DNA of 64,000 bases from Pullichristensenella sp002068815. Its GTDB lineage: Bacteria; Bacillota; Clostridia; Christensenellales; Aristaeellaceae. The position numbers and the translations under genes are program-made. Shown in pieces: positions 40,422 through 49,006 of this stretch (position 1 is its first letter; each line of letters starts with the position of its first letter). The stretch is taken from the NCBI GenBank assembly GCA_040772885.1, contig JAXGXF010000010.1, positions 1 through 64,000 on the forward strand, written 5' to 3'. Under the pieces are notes generated by a model. That model did not search any database and had not been told where the DNA came from. It saw nothing but the letters and a program-made list of their open reading frames with translations.

Positions 40422-41372
40422 ATGGATATGGTAAGCACGTTCAAGGGTTCCTACTTCAGCGAGGTCTTCCCGAAGGGCTGGGACATTGCCCGCATCCGCG
40501 ACTGCGCCTCGAATCCGCCCGAAGCGATCACCGAGCGCCAGGGGTTTTGGCACAAGGACTTTCAGCCGATCGTCTGCGAGACGCTCGAGGAGTTCGAGGT
40601 CTACATGGGCCACGAGATCGCGATGCGCATCGCCCGCGCGAAGAGCGAGGGGCGCGAGCTGATCCTGATCCTGCCGGTCGGCCCGATGGGCATGTACAAG
40701 TGGGCCGTGTTCTTCCTCAAGGAGTGGGACGTCGACTGCCAGCACGTGCACGGCTTCAACATGGACGAGTGGTCGGACGCCGAGGGGAACACGCTGCCCG
40801 CGAGCGACCCCGCCGCGTTCCAGAGCGCGATGATCAACGCGTTCTACGGGCCGCTCGGCAAGCTCACCGTGCCCGAGGCGCAGCGCAACTTCGCCACGAA
40901 GGAGAACCTGCCCAAGTACGCCGAGAAGATCGCCGCGCTCAAGTCGCACGGCGCCGAGCAGGTCATGGTCTACGGCATCGGCCGCGCGTGCCACATCGCG
41001 TTCTGGGAGCCGCACTTCGCCGATGAGTTCGAGACCGTCGAGGAGTGGAAGAAGCAGCCCTGTCGCTTGGGCGCCCGGCTTCACCCGTTCACGATCGAGC
41101 AGAACGCGCTGACGAGCTTCCGCTCGAACTGGTCCCTGATCCCCTGCTACGCGAACACCATCGGCCCCGGCATCATCTTCCAGTCGGATTACTGCATCGG
41201 CGGCGCGGACGGCGTGTTCTCGCGCGGCATGCAGTGGCAGGGGCTGACGATGTGGATGACGCTGCGCTACGGCCCGGACAAGGCCGTCACCTCGAGCTTC
41301 ATCCCGACGCTGCCCGGAAAGCTGTTCTTCATGAAGGAACTCGCGGGGCCGCTCACGCCGGATACGAACTAA
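40422..41372 (+). CDS. Glucosamine-6-phosphate isomerase / 6-phosphogluconolactonase family protein
   Basis: This 316-aa protein shows the NagB-like fold pattern: LILILPVGPMGMY where the phosphate-binding loop lies, and HGFNMDEWSD for the family's catalytic acidic motif. It has extra sequence at the N-terminus and around residues 120-220 compared with the usual 240-270 residues. The start ATG 40422 has GGAGGG 8 nt upstream. The context (PIG-L deacetylase and ROK regulator, divergent) supports an amino-sugar phosphate isomerase/deaminase role, but the canonical motifs are only partly kept. Confidence 0.7.
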   Translation: MDMVSTFKGSYFSEVFPKGWDIARIRDCASNPPEAITERQGFWHKDFQPIVCETLEEFEVYMGHEIAMRIARAKSEGRELILILPVGPMGMYKWAVFFLKEWDVDCQHVHGFNMDEWSDAEGNTLPASDPAAFQSAMINAFYGPLGKLTVPEAQRNFATKENLPKYAEKIAALKSHGAEQVMVYGIGRACHIAFWEPHFADEFETVEEWKKQPCRLGARLHPFTIEQNALTSFRSNWSLIPCYANTIGPGIIFQSDYCIGGADGVFSRGMQWQGLTMWMTLRYGPDKAVTSSFIPTLPGKLFFMKELAGPLTPDTN

Positions 41373-41373
41373 G

Positions 41374-41560
41374 GCATCAAAAAACTGCGGTTTTTTGATG
41401 CGCAGGTGGGCCGGTCGCCTGAAATTCTCACGAATTTCCGTGCGGCGACCGGAGGGGGTATGCATTTTTCTCCGCCTCAGCTCCCGAAAAATGCGCAAAA
41501 CCGACGCGCATGTCGTCGGTTTTGATTGAACAGGCGGTTCTGTACAACTTTGTCGACAAT
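41374..41560 (-). repeat. Four-hairpin repeat B, copy 2 (inverted)
   Basis: This is the reverse-complement copy of 23353-23546. H1 here is CAAAACCGACG/CGTCGGTTTTG (41496-41524), with two base pairs changed on both sides relative to copy 1. H3 outer stem and H4 (41374-41401) are unchanged, and the H2 loop is 10 nt shorter. It lies between the GlcN6P-isomerase-like gene and the convergent epimerase gene. Confidence 0.85.
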
Positions 41561-41598
41561 CCGGATCGCCCCGAATCCGCGGATTCGGAGCGATTTAT

Positions 41599-42594
41599 TT
41601 ATGCAACCGCGCGCCTTCTTCGAAGCCAGTTGACCGTGTCCTTCACGGTCCGGTACAGGTCGCGCGGGCGGTAGTTCAATTCCGCGGTCGCCTTGTCGTG
41701 GGCGAAGCGGTCGTTGCTCAAAAGCGTCGAGAGCGAGTACTCGGTGTACAGCGGCCGTCGGTGCAATTTCCGGGAGACCCAGCCGATCACCGGCACGAAG
41801 GCGCGCGCCAGCCACTTGGGCAGCGTCGGAAGCCTCCGCCCGCCGCCGACCGCGCGCGCGATCTTCAAGAGCTCGCGCACCTCGTAGTGCCGGTTCGACA
41901 GGATATAGCACTCGCCGCTGCGCCCGCGCTCCGCCGCGCGTATGCAGCCGAGCGCGACGTCGCGCACGTCGACGAAGTCGTAGCCTCCGTGCACGCACGC
42001 GGGGAGCCTGCCCTCGATGTAGTCGCCGATCATCTGCACCATGTGGTTGCCGGCGGCGTCGTAGGGCCCGAGTATGCCCGACGGGTGCACGACGACCGCG
42101 TCGAGCCCGTCCGCGGCCGCGTCGAGCACCGCCTGCGTCGCCTCGGCCTTCGTCTTGGCGTAGCCGCCGGTCACCCAGTCCGGCGAAAACCTCTGCACCT
42201 CGCGCACGACCGTCAGCCGCCCGCCCTCGGGGATTGCGTGCACCGAGCTCACGTACACGAGCCGCTTGATCCCGTATTCCCTGCAGAGCCGGAGCATGTT
42301 CTTCGTGCCGCCGACGTTGACCGCGTACATCCTGTCCGTCAGCTCGCCCGTGATGTCGACGATGCCCGCGGCGTGGAACACGATCACGTCCCGCCCGTCC
42401 GCGCCTTCAAACAGCGGCCTGAGGCTGTCGATCTCGCGCACGTCGCCGCGGATCGAGCGGACGCCGCGCGCCTCGATCTCCTGTTCGGAGGGCAGTATCA
42501 GCGCGCGCACCTCCGCGCCCGCGAGCGAAAGCAGCCGCACGATCGTCCCGCCCAGGTGCCCGGCCGCGCCGGTTACGACATACAATGGCAACAT
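41599..42594 (-). CDS. NAD-dependent epimerase/dehydratase (extended SDR)
   Basis: This 331-aa protein has the NAD-binding motif VVTGAAGHLGGTIV at the N-terminus, a YVSSVHAIP segment, the active-site YAKTKAEA (YxxxK) and VVHPSGILGPYD. This is the pattern of extended short-chain dehydrogenases acting on nucleotide sugars or dihydroflavonol-like ketones. The start ATG 42594 has GGAGG 10 nt upstream. It is divergent from a TetR regulator that probably controls it. Confidence 0.85.
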   Translation of the reverse strand: MLPLYVVTGAAGHLGGTIVRLLSLAGAEVRALILPSEQEIEARGVRSIRGDVREIDSLRPLFEGADGRDVIVFHAAGIVDITGELTDRMYAVNVGGTKNMLRLCREYGIKRLVYVSSVHAIPEGGRLTVVREVQRFSPDWVTGGYAKTKAEATQAVLDAAADGLDAVVVHPSGILGPYDAAGNHMVQMIGDYIEGRLPACVHGGYDFVDVRDVALGCIRAAERGRSGECYILSNRHYEVRELLKIARAVGGGRRLPTLPKWLARAFVPVIGWVSRKLHRRPLYTEYSLSTLLSNDRFAHDKATAELNYRPRDLYRTVKDTVNWLRRRRAVA

Positions 42595-42620
42595 ATATTG
42601 CACACCTCCGGATATAAATA

Positions 42621-42735
42621 AACACAGTGTTGATTTTCGTCCCCAACTGTAGTATAGTAGGAGGCGGCGGGGAATGCAATCGCCAGATTCGACGCGGCTG
42701 TGCGGTTTCCGGACACAAGCGACACAAACTGTCGC
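42621..42735. promoter_or_regulatory. Divergent promoters and candidate TetR operators
   Basis: Minus strand: TTGCAT (42674-42679), 17 nt, TATACT (42651-42656) for the epimerase. Plus strand: TTGATT (42630-42635), 17 nt, TATAGT (42653-42658) for the regulator; the two -10 boxes overlap. Palindromes AACACAGTGTT (42621-42631) and GCGACA-N5-TGTCGC (42719-42735) are candidate operators. Confidence 0.6.
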
Positions 42736-42785
42736 ATACGCCGCTTCCGCCACAAAAAAGAGCGTGTTTCGGAAAGGATGAGACC

Positions 42786-43367
42786 ATGATTGACCACCGC
42801 ACCCGGGTCACGCGGATGCTGATCCGCAGGGCGTTCACGGGGCTGCTCCGGGCAAAGCCGGTGCAGAGCATCTCGATCAAGGAGCTGTGCGAGGCGGCGG
42901 GCGTGAACCGCGGCACGTTTTACGCGCACTACGAGAGCGTGCACGACCTGCTCCGGCAGATGGAGGACGACTTCCTGCAGGAGATCGACGAGGCGCTCGA
43001 GCGACTGCTGCCGCCGGACGGGAAGGGGCTCACGTCGCTCCGGCTCTCGACCGAGCTCTTCCAGATACTCAAGGAAAACGCGGACCTGTGCACCGTGACG
43101 CTCGGCGACTTCGGCGACAAGGCGTTCGCGGTAAAAATCCTGAACCTCGGCCAGGAGAAGTGCGTGCAGGCGTACACGAAGTACTTCGACTACGCGACGC
43201 CGCGGCAGATCGAGTATTTCTACGCGTTCGTCAGCGAGGGCTGTATCGGCCTTTTGCGCAAGTGGTTCCGCGAGGGCATGACCGCGAGCGCCGAGGAGAT
43301 CGCCGCGACCGCGGAGAACCTGATGCTCTACGGCGCGGGCTTCCTCGCGAGGGGGGCCGGGCAGTAA
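42786..43367 (+). CDS. TetR/AcrR-family transcriptional regulator
   Basis: This 193-aa protein has an N-terminal TetR helix-turn-helix (ISIKELCEAAGVNRGTFYAHY, residues about 29-49) and a helical ligand-binding domain. ATG 42786 follows AAAGGATGAG. It is divergent from the SDR epimerase with overlapping promoters, so it likely represses that gene and itself. Confidence 0.88.
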   Translation: MIDHRTRVTRMLIRRAFTGLLRAKPVQSISIKELCEAAGVNRGTFYAHYESVHDLLRQMEDDFLQEIDEALERLLPPDGKGLTSLRLSTELFQILKENADLCTVTLGDFGDKAFAVKILNLGQEKCVQAYTKYFDYATPRQIEYFYAFVSEGCIGLLRKWFREGMTASAEEIAATAENLMLYGAGFLARGAGQ

Positions 43368-43392
43368 CTTCGCTTGCAACGAAAGAATAGAA

Positions 43393-43418
43393 CAAGCGCC
43401 TCCTTGCGGGGGCGCTTG
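43393..43418. terminator. Bidirectional terminator between TetR and anti-sigma genes
   Basis: CAAGCGCC (43393-43400) pairs with GGCGCTTG (43411-43418), extended by CC/GG on the inside, between convergent genes. Confidence 0.65.
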
Positions 43419-43431
43419 CGCGGTTCTCGCC

Positions 43432-44607
43432 TTACTCGGCCGTCGTCAGCACAATCGGCGTTGCCGCGGCGAAGGCGGCGTCCTCGTCCCATTCGCCCTC
43501 CGATTGGATCAATATGCGGACCGTCAGGCGATCCGGCAGAATGCCCGTTCCCTCGAAGGCGGCGGCGACGGTGCGCGGGTCGACGGCCCGGAATTCGCTT
43601 GTCCGGAGAGCGTTCCCCTGCGCGTCCCGCACGTCGAGCACATACCAGCTGTCCTCATCCAGAGGGGTGAACGCGTCCGCCTCCGCGGTCACGGTGATAT
43701 CGGCATGGACGGCGGACGCGTCCGCCTCCACCTGAACCTTGACGCCGTTGTAGGTGCCCTCGCCCGCGAAGCGGCGCGTCTCGGAATCGGCGCGAGCGAC
43801 CGCCGCGGTCATGGCCCCCGCTTCCCGCCGGTCGGAGCGCGCATAGCAGTCCTTGCCGTCGAAGTAGGTCCAGCTCGCGCTCCGCCACAGGCGAATCCGG
43901 ATGCTCAGGCTCTCCCGGTTCCGCGCCCCTTCCGGCAGAGGACTCTCGTATTCGCGGAGCATGTACTGCCCGCCGTCCGGCGCGGACTCCTGCATCTCCT
44001 GCGTCGGCGGCAGGTCGATGCCGTCGTCCGTCTCGGTGTGGTCGCTGGGATAGACGGAGTAGCGCACGATGCCGCAGGGGGTACCGCTCTCTATGGCCGC
44101 GTTGAATTCGTCCAGGATCGCCTGCCCCTCCCCGTCCTGCGATGCGATGAACGGGGGCGCGTCCAGCTTGGTCATCTGCGAAAGCTGCTCCTCGCTGGGG
44201 TCGAATCGCTCCGTGCGGGTGCCGTTCTCGATGGAATAGGCGACGAGCAGCGTCTGGCCGTCGTAGTAGGCGTTGCGGATGGCCGCCACGGTGGTCCCCA
44301 GCTCGCCGCTCTCCACCGTCGCCGGCGATTCGGTCGCCAGCGTCGCCTTCGGGGCGATCTCCGCGAGCCGCGCGTCGCGCTCCCCAAAGAACGCAAACAA
44401 ATTGAGGCTCGCCGCCAATGCCACGCCCGCCAGCGTCAAAAGGGCTATGACCGCCAGCGCGATGCTTATCGTAATCTTTTTCCTCACAACCGTTTCCTCC
44501 TCCCGATCGATTCTGTGTCGGATGCGCTCCCTGCGTTCGGCGGAGGCGTCGAGGGCGGAGAGCCGGCTGTCCATCGCGCCGCGGATACGCGCGTCGTCAA
44601 TCCTCAT
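43432..44607 (-). CDS. DUF4179-like membrane anti-sigma partner
   Basis: This 391-aa protein has a cytoplasmic N-terminus of about 43 residues (IRGAMDSRLSALDASAERRE), one membrane segment (about 45-66) and a large extracellular beta-rich part. It overlaps the ECF sigma gene by 4 nt past the last sigma codons (44597-44607), the usual sigma/anti-sigma coupling. It parallels the pair at 12215-13808. The signal sensed outside is unknown. Confidence 0.65.
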   Translation of the reverse strand: MRIDDARIRGAMDSRLSALDASAERRERIRHRIDREEETVVRKKITISIALAVIALLTLAGVALAASLNLFAFFGERDARLAEIAPKATLATESPATVESGELGTTVAAIRNAYYDGQTLLVAYSIENGTRTERFDPSEEQLSQMTKLDAPPFIASQDGEGQAILDEFNAAIESGTPCGIVRYSVYPSDHTETDDGIDLPPTQEMQESAPDGGQYMLREYESPLPEGARNRESLSIRIRLWRSASWTYFDGKDCYARSDRREAGAMTAAVARADSETRRFAGEGTYNGVKVQVEADASAVHADITVTAEADAFTPLDEDSWYVLDVRDAQGNALRTSEFRAVDPRTVAAAFEGTGILPDRLTVRILIQSEGEWDEDAAFAAATPIVLTTAE

Positions 44608-45100
44608 GGTCGCACACCTCCAATTCCGTTCGCAGCAGTTTCCGTGCCTTCTCCAGCCGATTGTAGACCGTCGCCCTCGACACGCCGAGCGCCTTCGCCG
44701 CCTCCTCCGCGGAGAGCTGCTGGTACCAGTGCAGCAGCGCGGCTTCCCGCAGCTTCGGCTTCAAGGCCATGACGGCGCGCGTCAGCGTATCGTCCTCCGG
44801 GGCGAAAGGTTCCGCGCACTCCGGCAAATCCTCCAGCGCGGCGGCCCGGTCGACGTGCCGGAACCAGGCGCTGCGCCGCATGTCCTTGCAGGTGTTGATG
44901 GCGATGCGCATCAGCCATGTCCTCTCCTCCGACGCCCCGCGAAAGCGGCCGAATCCTTTCCAGGCCTTCAGAAAGGTCTCCTGCACCGCATCCTCGGCGA
45001 GGGCGACGTCGCCCAGATAGGCATAGCAGGTGCGCAGCAGGCTGCGCTCCCAGCGGTTCATCGCGTCCTCCAGCCACAGTTCACGCTCCATGCTCTCCAT
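44597..45100 (-). CDS. ECF-subfamily RNA polymerase sigma factor
   Basis: This 167-aa protein has region 2 (LAEDAVQETFLKAWKGFGRF, then ERTWLMRIAINTCKDM) and region 4 (LLHWYQQLSAEEAAKALGVS, RATVYNRLEKARKLL). ATG 45100 was preferred because AAAGGGG lies 6 nt upstream; the ATG at 45106 would directly abut that site. The promoter upstream resembles that of the other ECF sigma gene in this window. Confidence 0.87.
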   Translation of the reverse strand: MESMERELWLEDAMNRWERSLLRTCYAYLGDVALAEDAVQETFLKAWKGFGRFRGASEERTWLMRIAINTCKDMRRSAWFRHVDRAAALEDLPECAEPFAPEDDTLTRAVMALKPKLREAALLHWYQQLSAEEAAKALGVSRATVYNRLEKARKLLRTELEVCDHED

Positions 45101-45119
45101 CGGCATCCCCTTTCGCTGA

Positions 45120-45148
45120 TTAGACGAGACAGGAGGGGAAATTGTCCA
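45120..45148 (-). promoter_or_regulatory. Putative ECF-type autoregulated promoter
   Basis: On the minus strand TGGACAA (45142-45148), a 15-nt spacer and CGTCTAA (45120-45126). It matches the element at 12140-12169 in front of the other ECF sigma gene. Confidence 0.5.
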
Positions 45149-45158
45149 AGTTTGGCAT

Positions 45159-45183
45159 AAAAAAAGCGCCCGGGCGCTTTTTT
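45159..45183 (-). terminator. Terminator of the kinase-creatininase-isomerase operon
   Basis: AAAAAGCGCCC (45161-45171) and GGGCGCTTTTT (45172-45182) form a perfect palindrome with A and T runs on the two sides. It overlaps the end of the kinase gene on the minus strand. Confidence 0.75.
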
Positions 45184-46654
45184 ATTCGAGATATGCTTCC
45201 CTGTAGATTCGCTTCTCCCTTTGGCAGTAGAGCTCGTACCGCCTGTCGTAGATCAACTGCCGCTTGGGATCGGGCAAAAACCTTTTATCCACGCGCACGC
45301 CGGCTCGTCGCGCGGCCTCGACGTCCGGGAAGATTCCCGCGGCGAGCCCCGCGAGCATCGCGGCGCCGACGCAGCCGGCCTCGTGCGTGAACAGGCTCTC
45401 GACTTGGCGGCCGGTCGCGTCCGCGGCCATTTGGAGCCACTCCCGGCTCTTCGCGCCGCCGCCGAATACGCGCAGCGTCCCGACCCGCGCGCCGGCGGTT
45501 TCTTCCGCGGCCTCGAGGTTCTGGCGCAGCGTCAGGCAGACGGCCTCGAGCACCGCGTGCGCCATGCCGTCCGCGGTCGCGTTCAGCGTCAGAGCGTAGA
45601 ACGCGCCGGAGCCGTTCCCCCAGCGGAAGGGCGTGCCCATGCCCGACAGGTGCGGGAAGAACATCGGCGATTCGGCGGTCGGACCGTGCCGGCCCGCCAT
45701 CTCCGCCACATGCGAATAGGGATGCTCCGGGTAGTAGAGGTCGCGGTACCACTTGAGGCAGCCCGCGCCGACGTTGACGCAGCCCTCGAGCCAGTAGCCG
45801 TCGCCGAACAGGTCGGAGAAGCACGGAAGGTACCGCTCGGCGTCGCAGACGACCCTCTCCGCGCGGGTCGTGACCGCCATGCACGTGCCCATCGAGACCG
45901 TCGCGATTCCGTCCCGGATGCCCGCGCCGAGCGCGCCGCATTTCTGGTCCTGCGCGCCGACCGCGACGACCGTCTCCGGCGAAAGCCCCGTTGCGCGCGC
46001 GGCCTCCTCGGTCACGAATCCCGCCGCCTCGCCGCTCTTCCGGATTTCGGGCAGCCTGGCTTCCGGAATTCCTGCGGCCCGGAGGATATGCCCCGACCAC
46101 CGGCGCTCCCGCATGTCGTAGCACGCCATGCCCGCGGCCATGCTGTGGTCGGTTATGGCGCGGCCGGTCAATTTCGCGGTCGCGAAGTCGAGCGGCATCA
46201 GGTATTTCCACGCGCGCGCGGCGACGTCCGGCCGGTGCCTCTCGAACCACATCGCCTTTGCAATGCCGTAGCCCTCGGGCGAGAGCCGCGCGGTGATGTC
46301 CGTGAAACGCCCGTCGACGAGCTCCTCGCCGCCGGTGCCGGGCCGATGGTCGAGCCAGTTGATCGCGTTCGCGAGCGGGCTGAGCTCTTCGTCGACCGGC
46401 ACGACGGTGATCCCCTGCGAGCTCATCCCGAGCGCCGCCACGTCCGAGAGCGGCCGCCCGCAGTTCCTCGCCGCCCCGCGGAGCGATTCCGACAGGAGCG
46501 CCCACCACAATTCCGCATCCTGCTCGGCGACGCCGTTTTCAGAGGTCATCAGCGGGTATTCGCGGTAGTCCTCGCCCAATACGTTCAGTTGCTCGTCGAA
46601 CAGCGCGCACCGGCAGCCGGTCGTGCCGAGGTCGAGGCCCGCGAGGATGCGCAT
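45182..46654 (-). CDS. FGGY-family carbohydrate kinase (second copy)
   Basis: This 490-aa protein has the FGGY pattern: ILAGLDLGTTGCRCALFDE at the start, LGMSSQGITVVPVD, VAVGAQDQKCGALGAG and the C-terminal VFGGGAKSREWLQMAAD. It probably phosphorylates a keto-sugar or polyol. It is last in a three-gene minus-strand operon with creatininase-like and FucI-like genes, and is a distant paralogue of 1210-2709. GGGGGGA precedes the ATG. The exact substrate is unknown. Confidence 0.85.
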   Translation of the reverse strand: MRILAGLDLGTTGCRCALFDEQLNVLGEDYREYPLMTSENGVAEQDAELWWALLSESLRGAARNCGRPLSDVAALGMSSQGITVVPVDEELSPLANAINWLDHRPGTGGEELVDGRFTDITARLSPEGYGIAKAMWFERHRPDVAARAWKYLMPLDFATAKLTGRAITDHSMAAGMACYDMRERRWSGHILRAAGIPEARLPEIRKSGEAAGFVTEEAARATGLSPETVVAVGAQDQKCGALGAGIRDGIATVSMGTCMAVTTRAERVVCDAERYLPCFSDLFGDGYWLEGCVNVGAGCLKWYRDLYYPEHPYSHVAEMAGRHGPTAESPMFFPHLSGMGTPFRWGNGSGAFYALTLNATADGMAHAVLEAVCLTLRQNLEAAEETAGARVGTLRVFGGGAKSREWLQMAADATGRQVESLFTHEAGCVGAAMLAGLAAGIFPDVEAARRAGVRVDKRFLPDPKRQLIYDRRYELYCQREKRIYREAYLE

Positions 46655-46655
46655 G

Positions 46656-47420
46656 CTATCCCCCCGTCTTCTCGCTGTGCGCGCGGTAGAGCCTGATCAT
46701 CGCGAGCCCCTCGGCGGTCGCGGCGTCGAATATGGCGCCGCCGAGCTCCGCGGTCGCGTACGTCGGGTCGCCGAACAGCCCCGTCTCGGTGTTCTGCAGT
46801 CCCCACGCGGACACCGGGCCGCGCAGCGGCGTGTTGCAGCGGATCGCGTCGACGTTTGTCGCGAGCGACATATCGACGAGCTCCGGCGCGATGTGCAGAA
46901 TCGCCGAGGTCTCCCACTCGCCGCCGTGTATGTCGCCCTCGGGGTCGCGCTTGATCCGATTGTAGACCTTTGCGCTCATCGCCATCGGCGAGAGCGTCAT
47001 CGTGTAGACGTTGTGCTTGTCCGCGATCTCGCGCATCACGAGCCTGAGCAGGCAGTCGTGGTTTCCGTGGCAGTCGAGCATCACGACCTTCTCGAAGCCC
47101 ATCGACACGAGCGAATCGACGATGTCGAATATGTAGTCCGCGAAGTGCCGCGCGTTCACGTTCGGGCAGCCCGGCCAGCGGCGCACGACCGACATCGAGA
47201 AGCCGTACTGTATCGTCTCCATCAGGAGCGCAGGGATGCCGGCCTCGTCGCACGCGTCCGCGAGCCTGCGCCCGAAGTACGCCGCGATCGCCGCGTCGGT
47301 GCGCACCGGCAGGTGCTTGCCGTGCTCCTCGGTCGTGCCGATCGGGAGGATGATCACGCTCTTTTTGTCGATCGCCTCCTGAATCTTCACCCAGCTGTTG
47401 TCGCCAAAGCAGTTCGCCAT
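46656..47420 (-). CDS. Creatininase-family metal-dependent amidohydrolase
   Basis: This 254-aa protein has the creatininase-family metal ligands: ILPIGTTEEHGKHLPVRTD near the N-terminus, LDCHGNHD in the middle and IHGGEWETS near residue 163. The family cleaves cyclic or small amides, or acts on lactam/lactone-like rings, with two metal ions. In a sugar catabolic operon a lactone or amide hydrolysis step is plausible, but this is inference. It lies between FucI-like and kinase genes with tight spacing. Confidence 0.82.
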   Translation of the reverse strand: MANCFGDNSWVKIQEAIDKKSVIILPIGTTEEHGKHLPVRTDAAIAAYFGRRLADACDEAGIPALLMETIQYGFSMSVVRRWPGCPNVNARHFADYIFDIVDSLVSMGFEKVVMLDCHGNHDCLLRLVMREIADKHNVYTMTLSPMAMSAKVYNRIKRDPEGDIHGGEWETSAILHIAPELVDMSLATNVDAIRCNTPLRGPVSAWGLQNTETGLFGDPTYATAELGGAIFDAATAEGLAMIRLYRAHSEKTGG

Positions 47421-47432
47421 TTCGCCGTCCTC

Positions 47433-48740
47433 CTATATGCGTTTCATATCGATGCCCAGCATGCCGGCCAGCATCGCGGCCCGGTCCGAGACGTCGCCGT
47501 AGCAGATCGCGAAGTGCTGCCCGGGATAGAGGTTCACGAGCGTTTCGATGTCCCCGTCGACGATTACGTCGAGCGACGGCATGTTCCCGCCGCGGAGCTC
47601 GCTCCGGATGCCTGTGCCGGTGAAGCACAGCATCGAGTACTTCCCGAGCTCCTCGTAGAGCCTGAGCATCGTGACCTTCCCCGGCCGCATCACGAAGCTG
47701 CACAAGAGCCCCTTGAAGAACGGATAGCTCGACACCATCGTATTCTTCAACCCGTCGTTTCCGAGCGAGAACGGCATGAAGCCGCAGGGCGAGAGCTTCA
47801 ACACGTTGCCCTCGTGGTGGATCGCGTCGCCGTAGGTCGCGGTCCTCCCCGAAAGGTAGTTCAGGATCACCGTCGAGACCATGCACGGCACGTCGCCCTC
47901 GCAGGAGGTCACGATGCCGTTGTCGGCGAGCAGCGACAGCGGCAGGCACGGCGTCATGCCGTACTCCTTCGAGAACTCGTACTGGCACTTGACCGTGATC
48001 GCGCCGAGGTCGTGCTCCCGGCAGAGCTCCTTCAGCGCGACGTAGAGCTTCGCGGCGCGCTCGACCATGATGTCCGGCGCGCCCTCGGGGAAGCGCGCGG
48101 CGGCGCGGTAGAGCTTGAGCGCCCCCTCGATGTCCGCGACCGCCTCGGCGCGATTGATTAAGGTGTACGAATCGAAGTGCTCGATCTCGGGGCCGACGAA
48201 CCAGCGCATCATCGCGTGGTCGAACGTGCCGGGGTAGATGCTCATCGACGTGTAGCCGACAAGCCCGACGCGCGTGCGCCGGAGCCGCTTTTTGGCCTCC
48301 GCCGCGGCTGCGAAATCCTGCACCTTCCGAAGCGCGCTTTCGCTGTCCGGCTCGGCGATCAGGTTCTCGTGCGGTATGTTCAGCCGATTGAGCGTCCCGT
48401 TGAACATCGAGAATGCGACGTAGGAGCCGGTCGTCGAGAGCAGCCCGTCGCGCATCATCATCGGCACGCCCCAGTGCAGAAGCGGCAGCCGCGTTTCCGT
48501 CACGACCGTCATCGCCGTCGAGCAGAGCACGAACGCGCCGTAGAAGAGGACGATCCCGTCGACGTCGTTCTCGACCATCGTCCGCGCCGCCTTGAGCGCG
48601 CTTTTGTGGTCGGTGACCGGTTCCGGGATTTCGAGCACCGGGACGCCGCCGCCTCGGAGATTTTCAAGCGCGTCCTTCCCGAGCTGCACGGCGACCGGAT
48701 CGGCGTAGTCCGGGTGGCAGATATTCACAAAGCCAAGCAT
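47433..48740 (-). CDS. L-fucose isomerase-like protein (second copy)
   Basis: This 435-aa protein resembles the FucI/AraA-like superfamily: a Rossmann-type N-terminus (GFVNICHPDYADPVAVQLG; DGIVLFYGAF), RVGLVGYTSMSIYPGTFDH, and the C-terminal segment VKCQYEFSKEYGMTPCLPLS with SCEGDVPCMVS, where family members bind metal. It is first in the minus-strand operon, divergent from the ABC transporter. It is a diverged relative of 2889-4280. ATG 48740 follows GGGAGGGG. Isomerase activity is plausible, substrate unknown. Confidence 0.72.
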   Translation of the reverse strand: MLGFVNICHPDYADPVAVQLGKDALENLRGGGVPVLEIPEPVTDHKSALKAARTMVENDVDGIVLFYGAFVLCSTAMTVVTETRLPLLHWGVPMMMRDGLLSTTGSYVAFSMFNGTLNRLNIPHENLIAEPDSESALRKVQDFAAAAEAKKRLRRTRVGLVGYTSMSIYPGTFDHAMMRWFVGPEIEHFDSYTLINRAEAVADIEGALKLYRAAARFPEGAPDIMVERAAKLYVALKELCREHDLGAITVKCQYEFSKEYGMTPCLPLSLLADNGIVTSCEGDVPCMVSTVILNYLSGRTATYGDAIHHEGNVLKLSPCGFMPFSLGNDGLKNTMVSSYPFFKGLLCSFVMRPGKVTMLRLYEELGKYSMLCFTGTGIRSELRGGNMPSLDVIVDGDIETLVNLYPGQHFAICYGDVSDRAAMLAGMLGIDMKRI

Positions 48741-49006
48741 GCGACCCCTCCCGATTCTTTTCTGGAAAGAGCATACAACAAAGTGCGCCCGAAGTACAAT
48801 GCGCGGCGCGAATTTTGCGTTCCCGATACAAACAGAGCGTTGATTTGTACAAAGTTCCGGGATTGCGACGATTGTTTTTTCCAAATGTTTCGCGGCTCCG
48901 GTTGTTGACGCGGAGCGCCCCGCATATGTACAATCAAGTATCATCATGGCCCGCCTCCGGGGATCCCGAAGCCGGGGAGAAAGTAGGTCGATTGCGGTTG
49001 AAGGAT
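48741..49006. promoter_or_regulatory. Divergent control region of the glycyl-radical sugar locus
   Basis: Plus strand: TTGACG (48905-48910), 18 nt, TACAAT (48929-48934) for the ABC transporter operon. Minus strand: TTGTAC, 18 nt, TATGCT near 48755-48785 for the FucI-like operon. A 10-bp palindrome TTTGTACAAA lies near 48845, a candidate operator site. No other open frame is convincing here. Confidence 0.6.
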
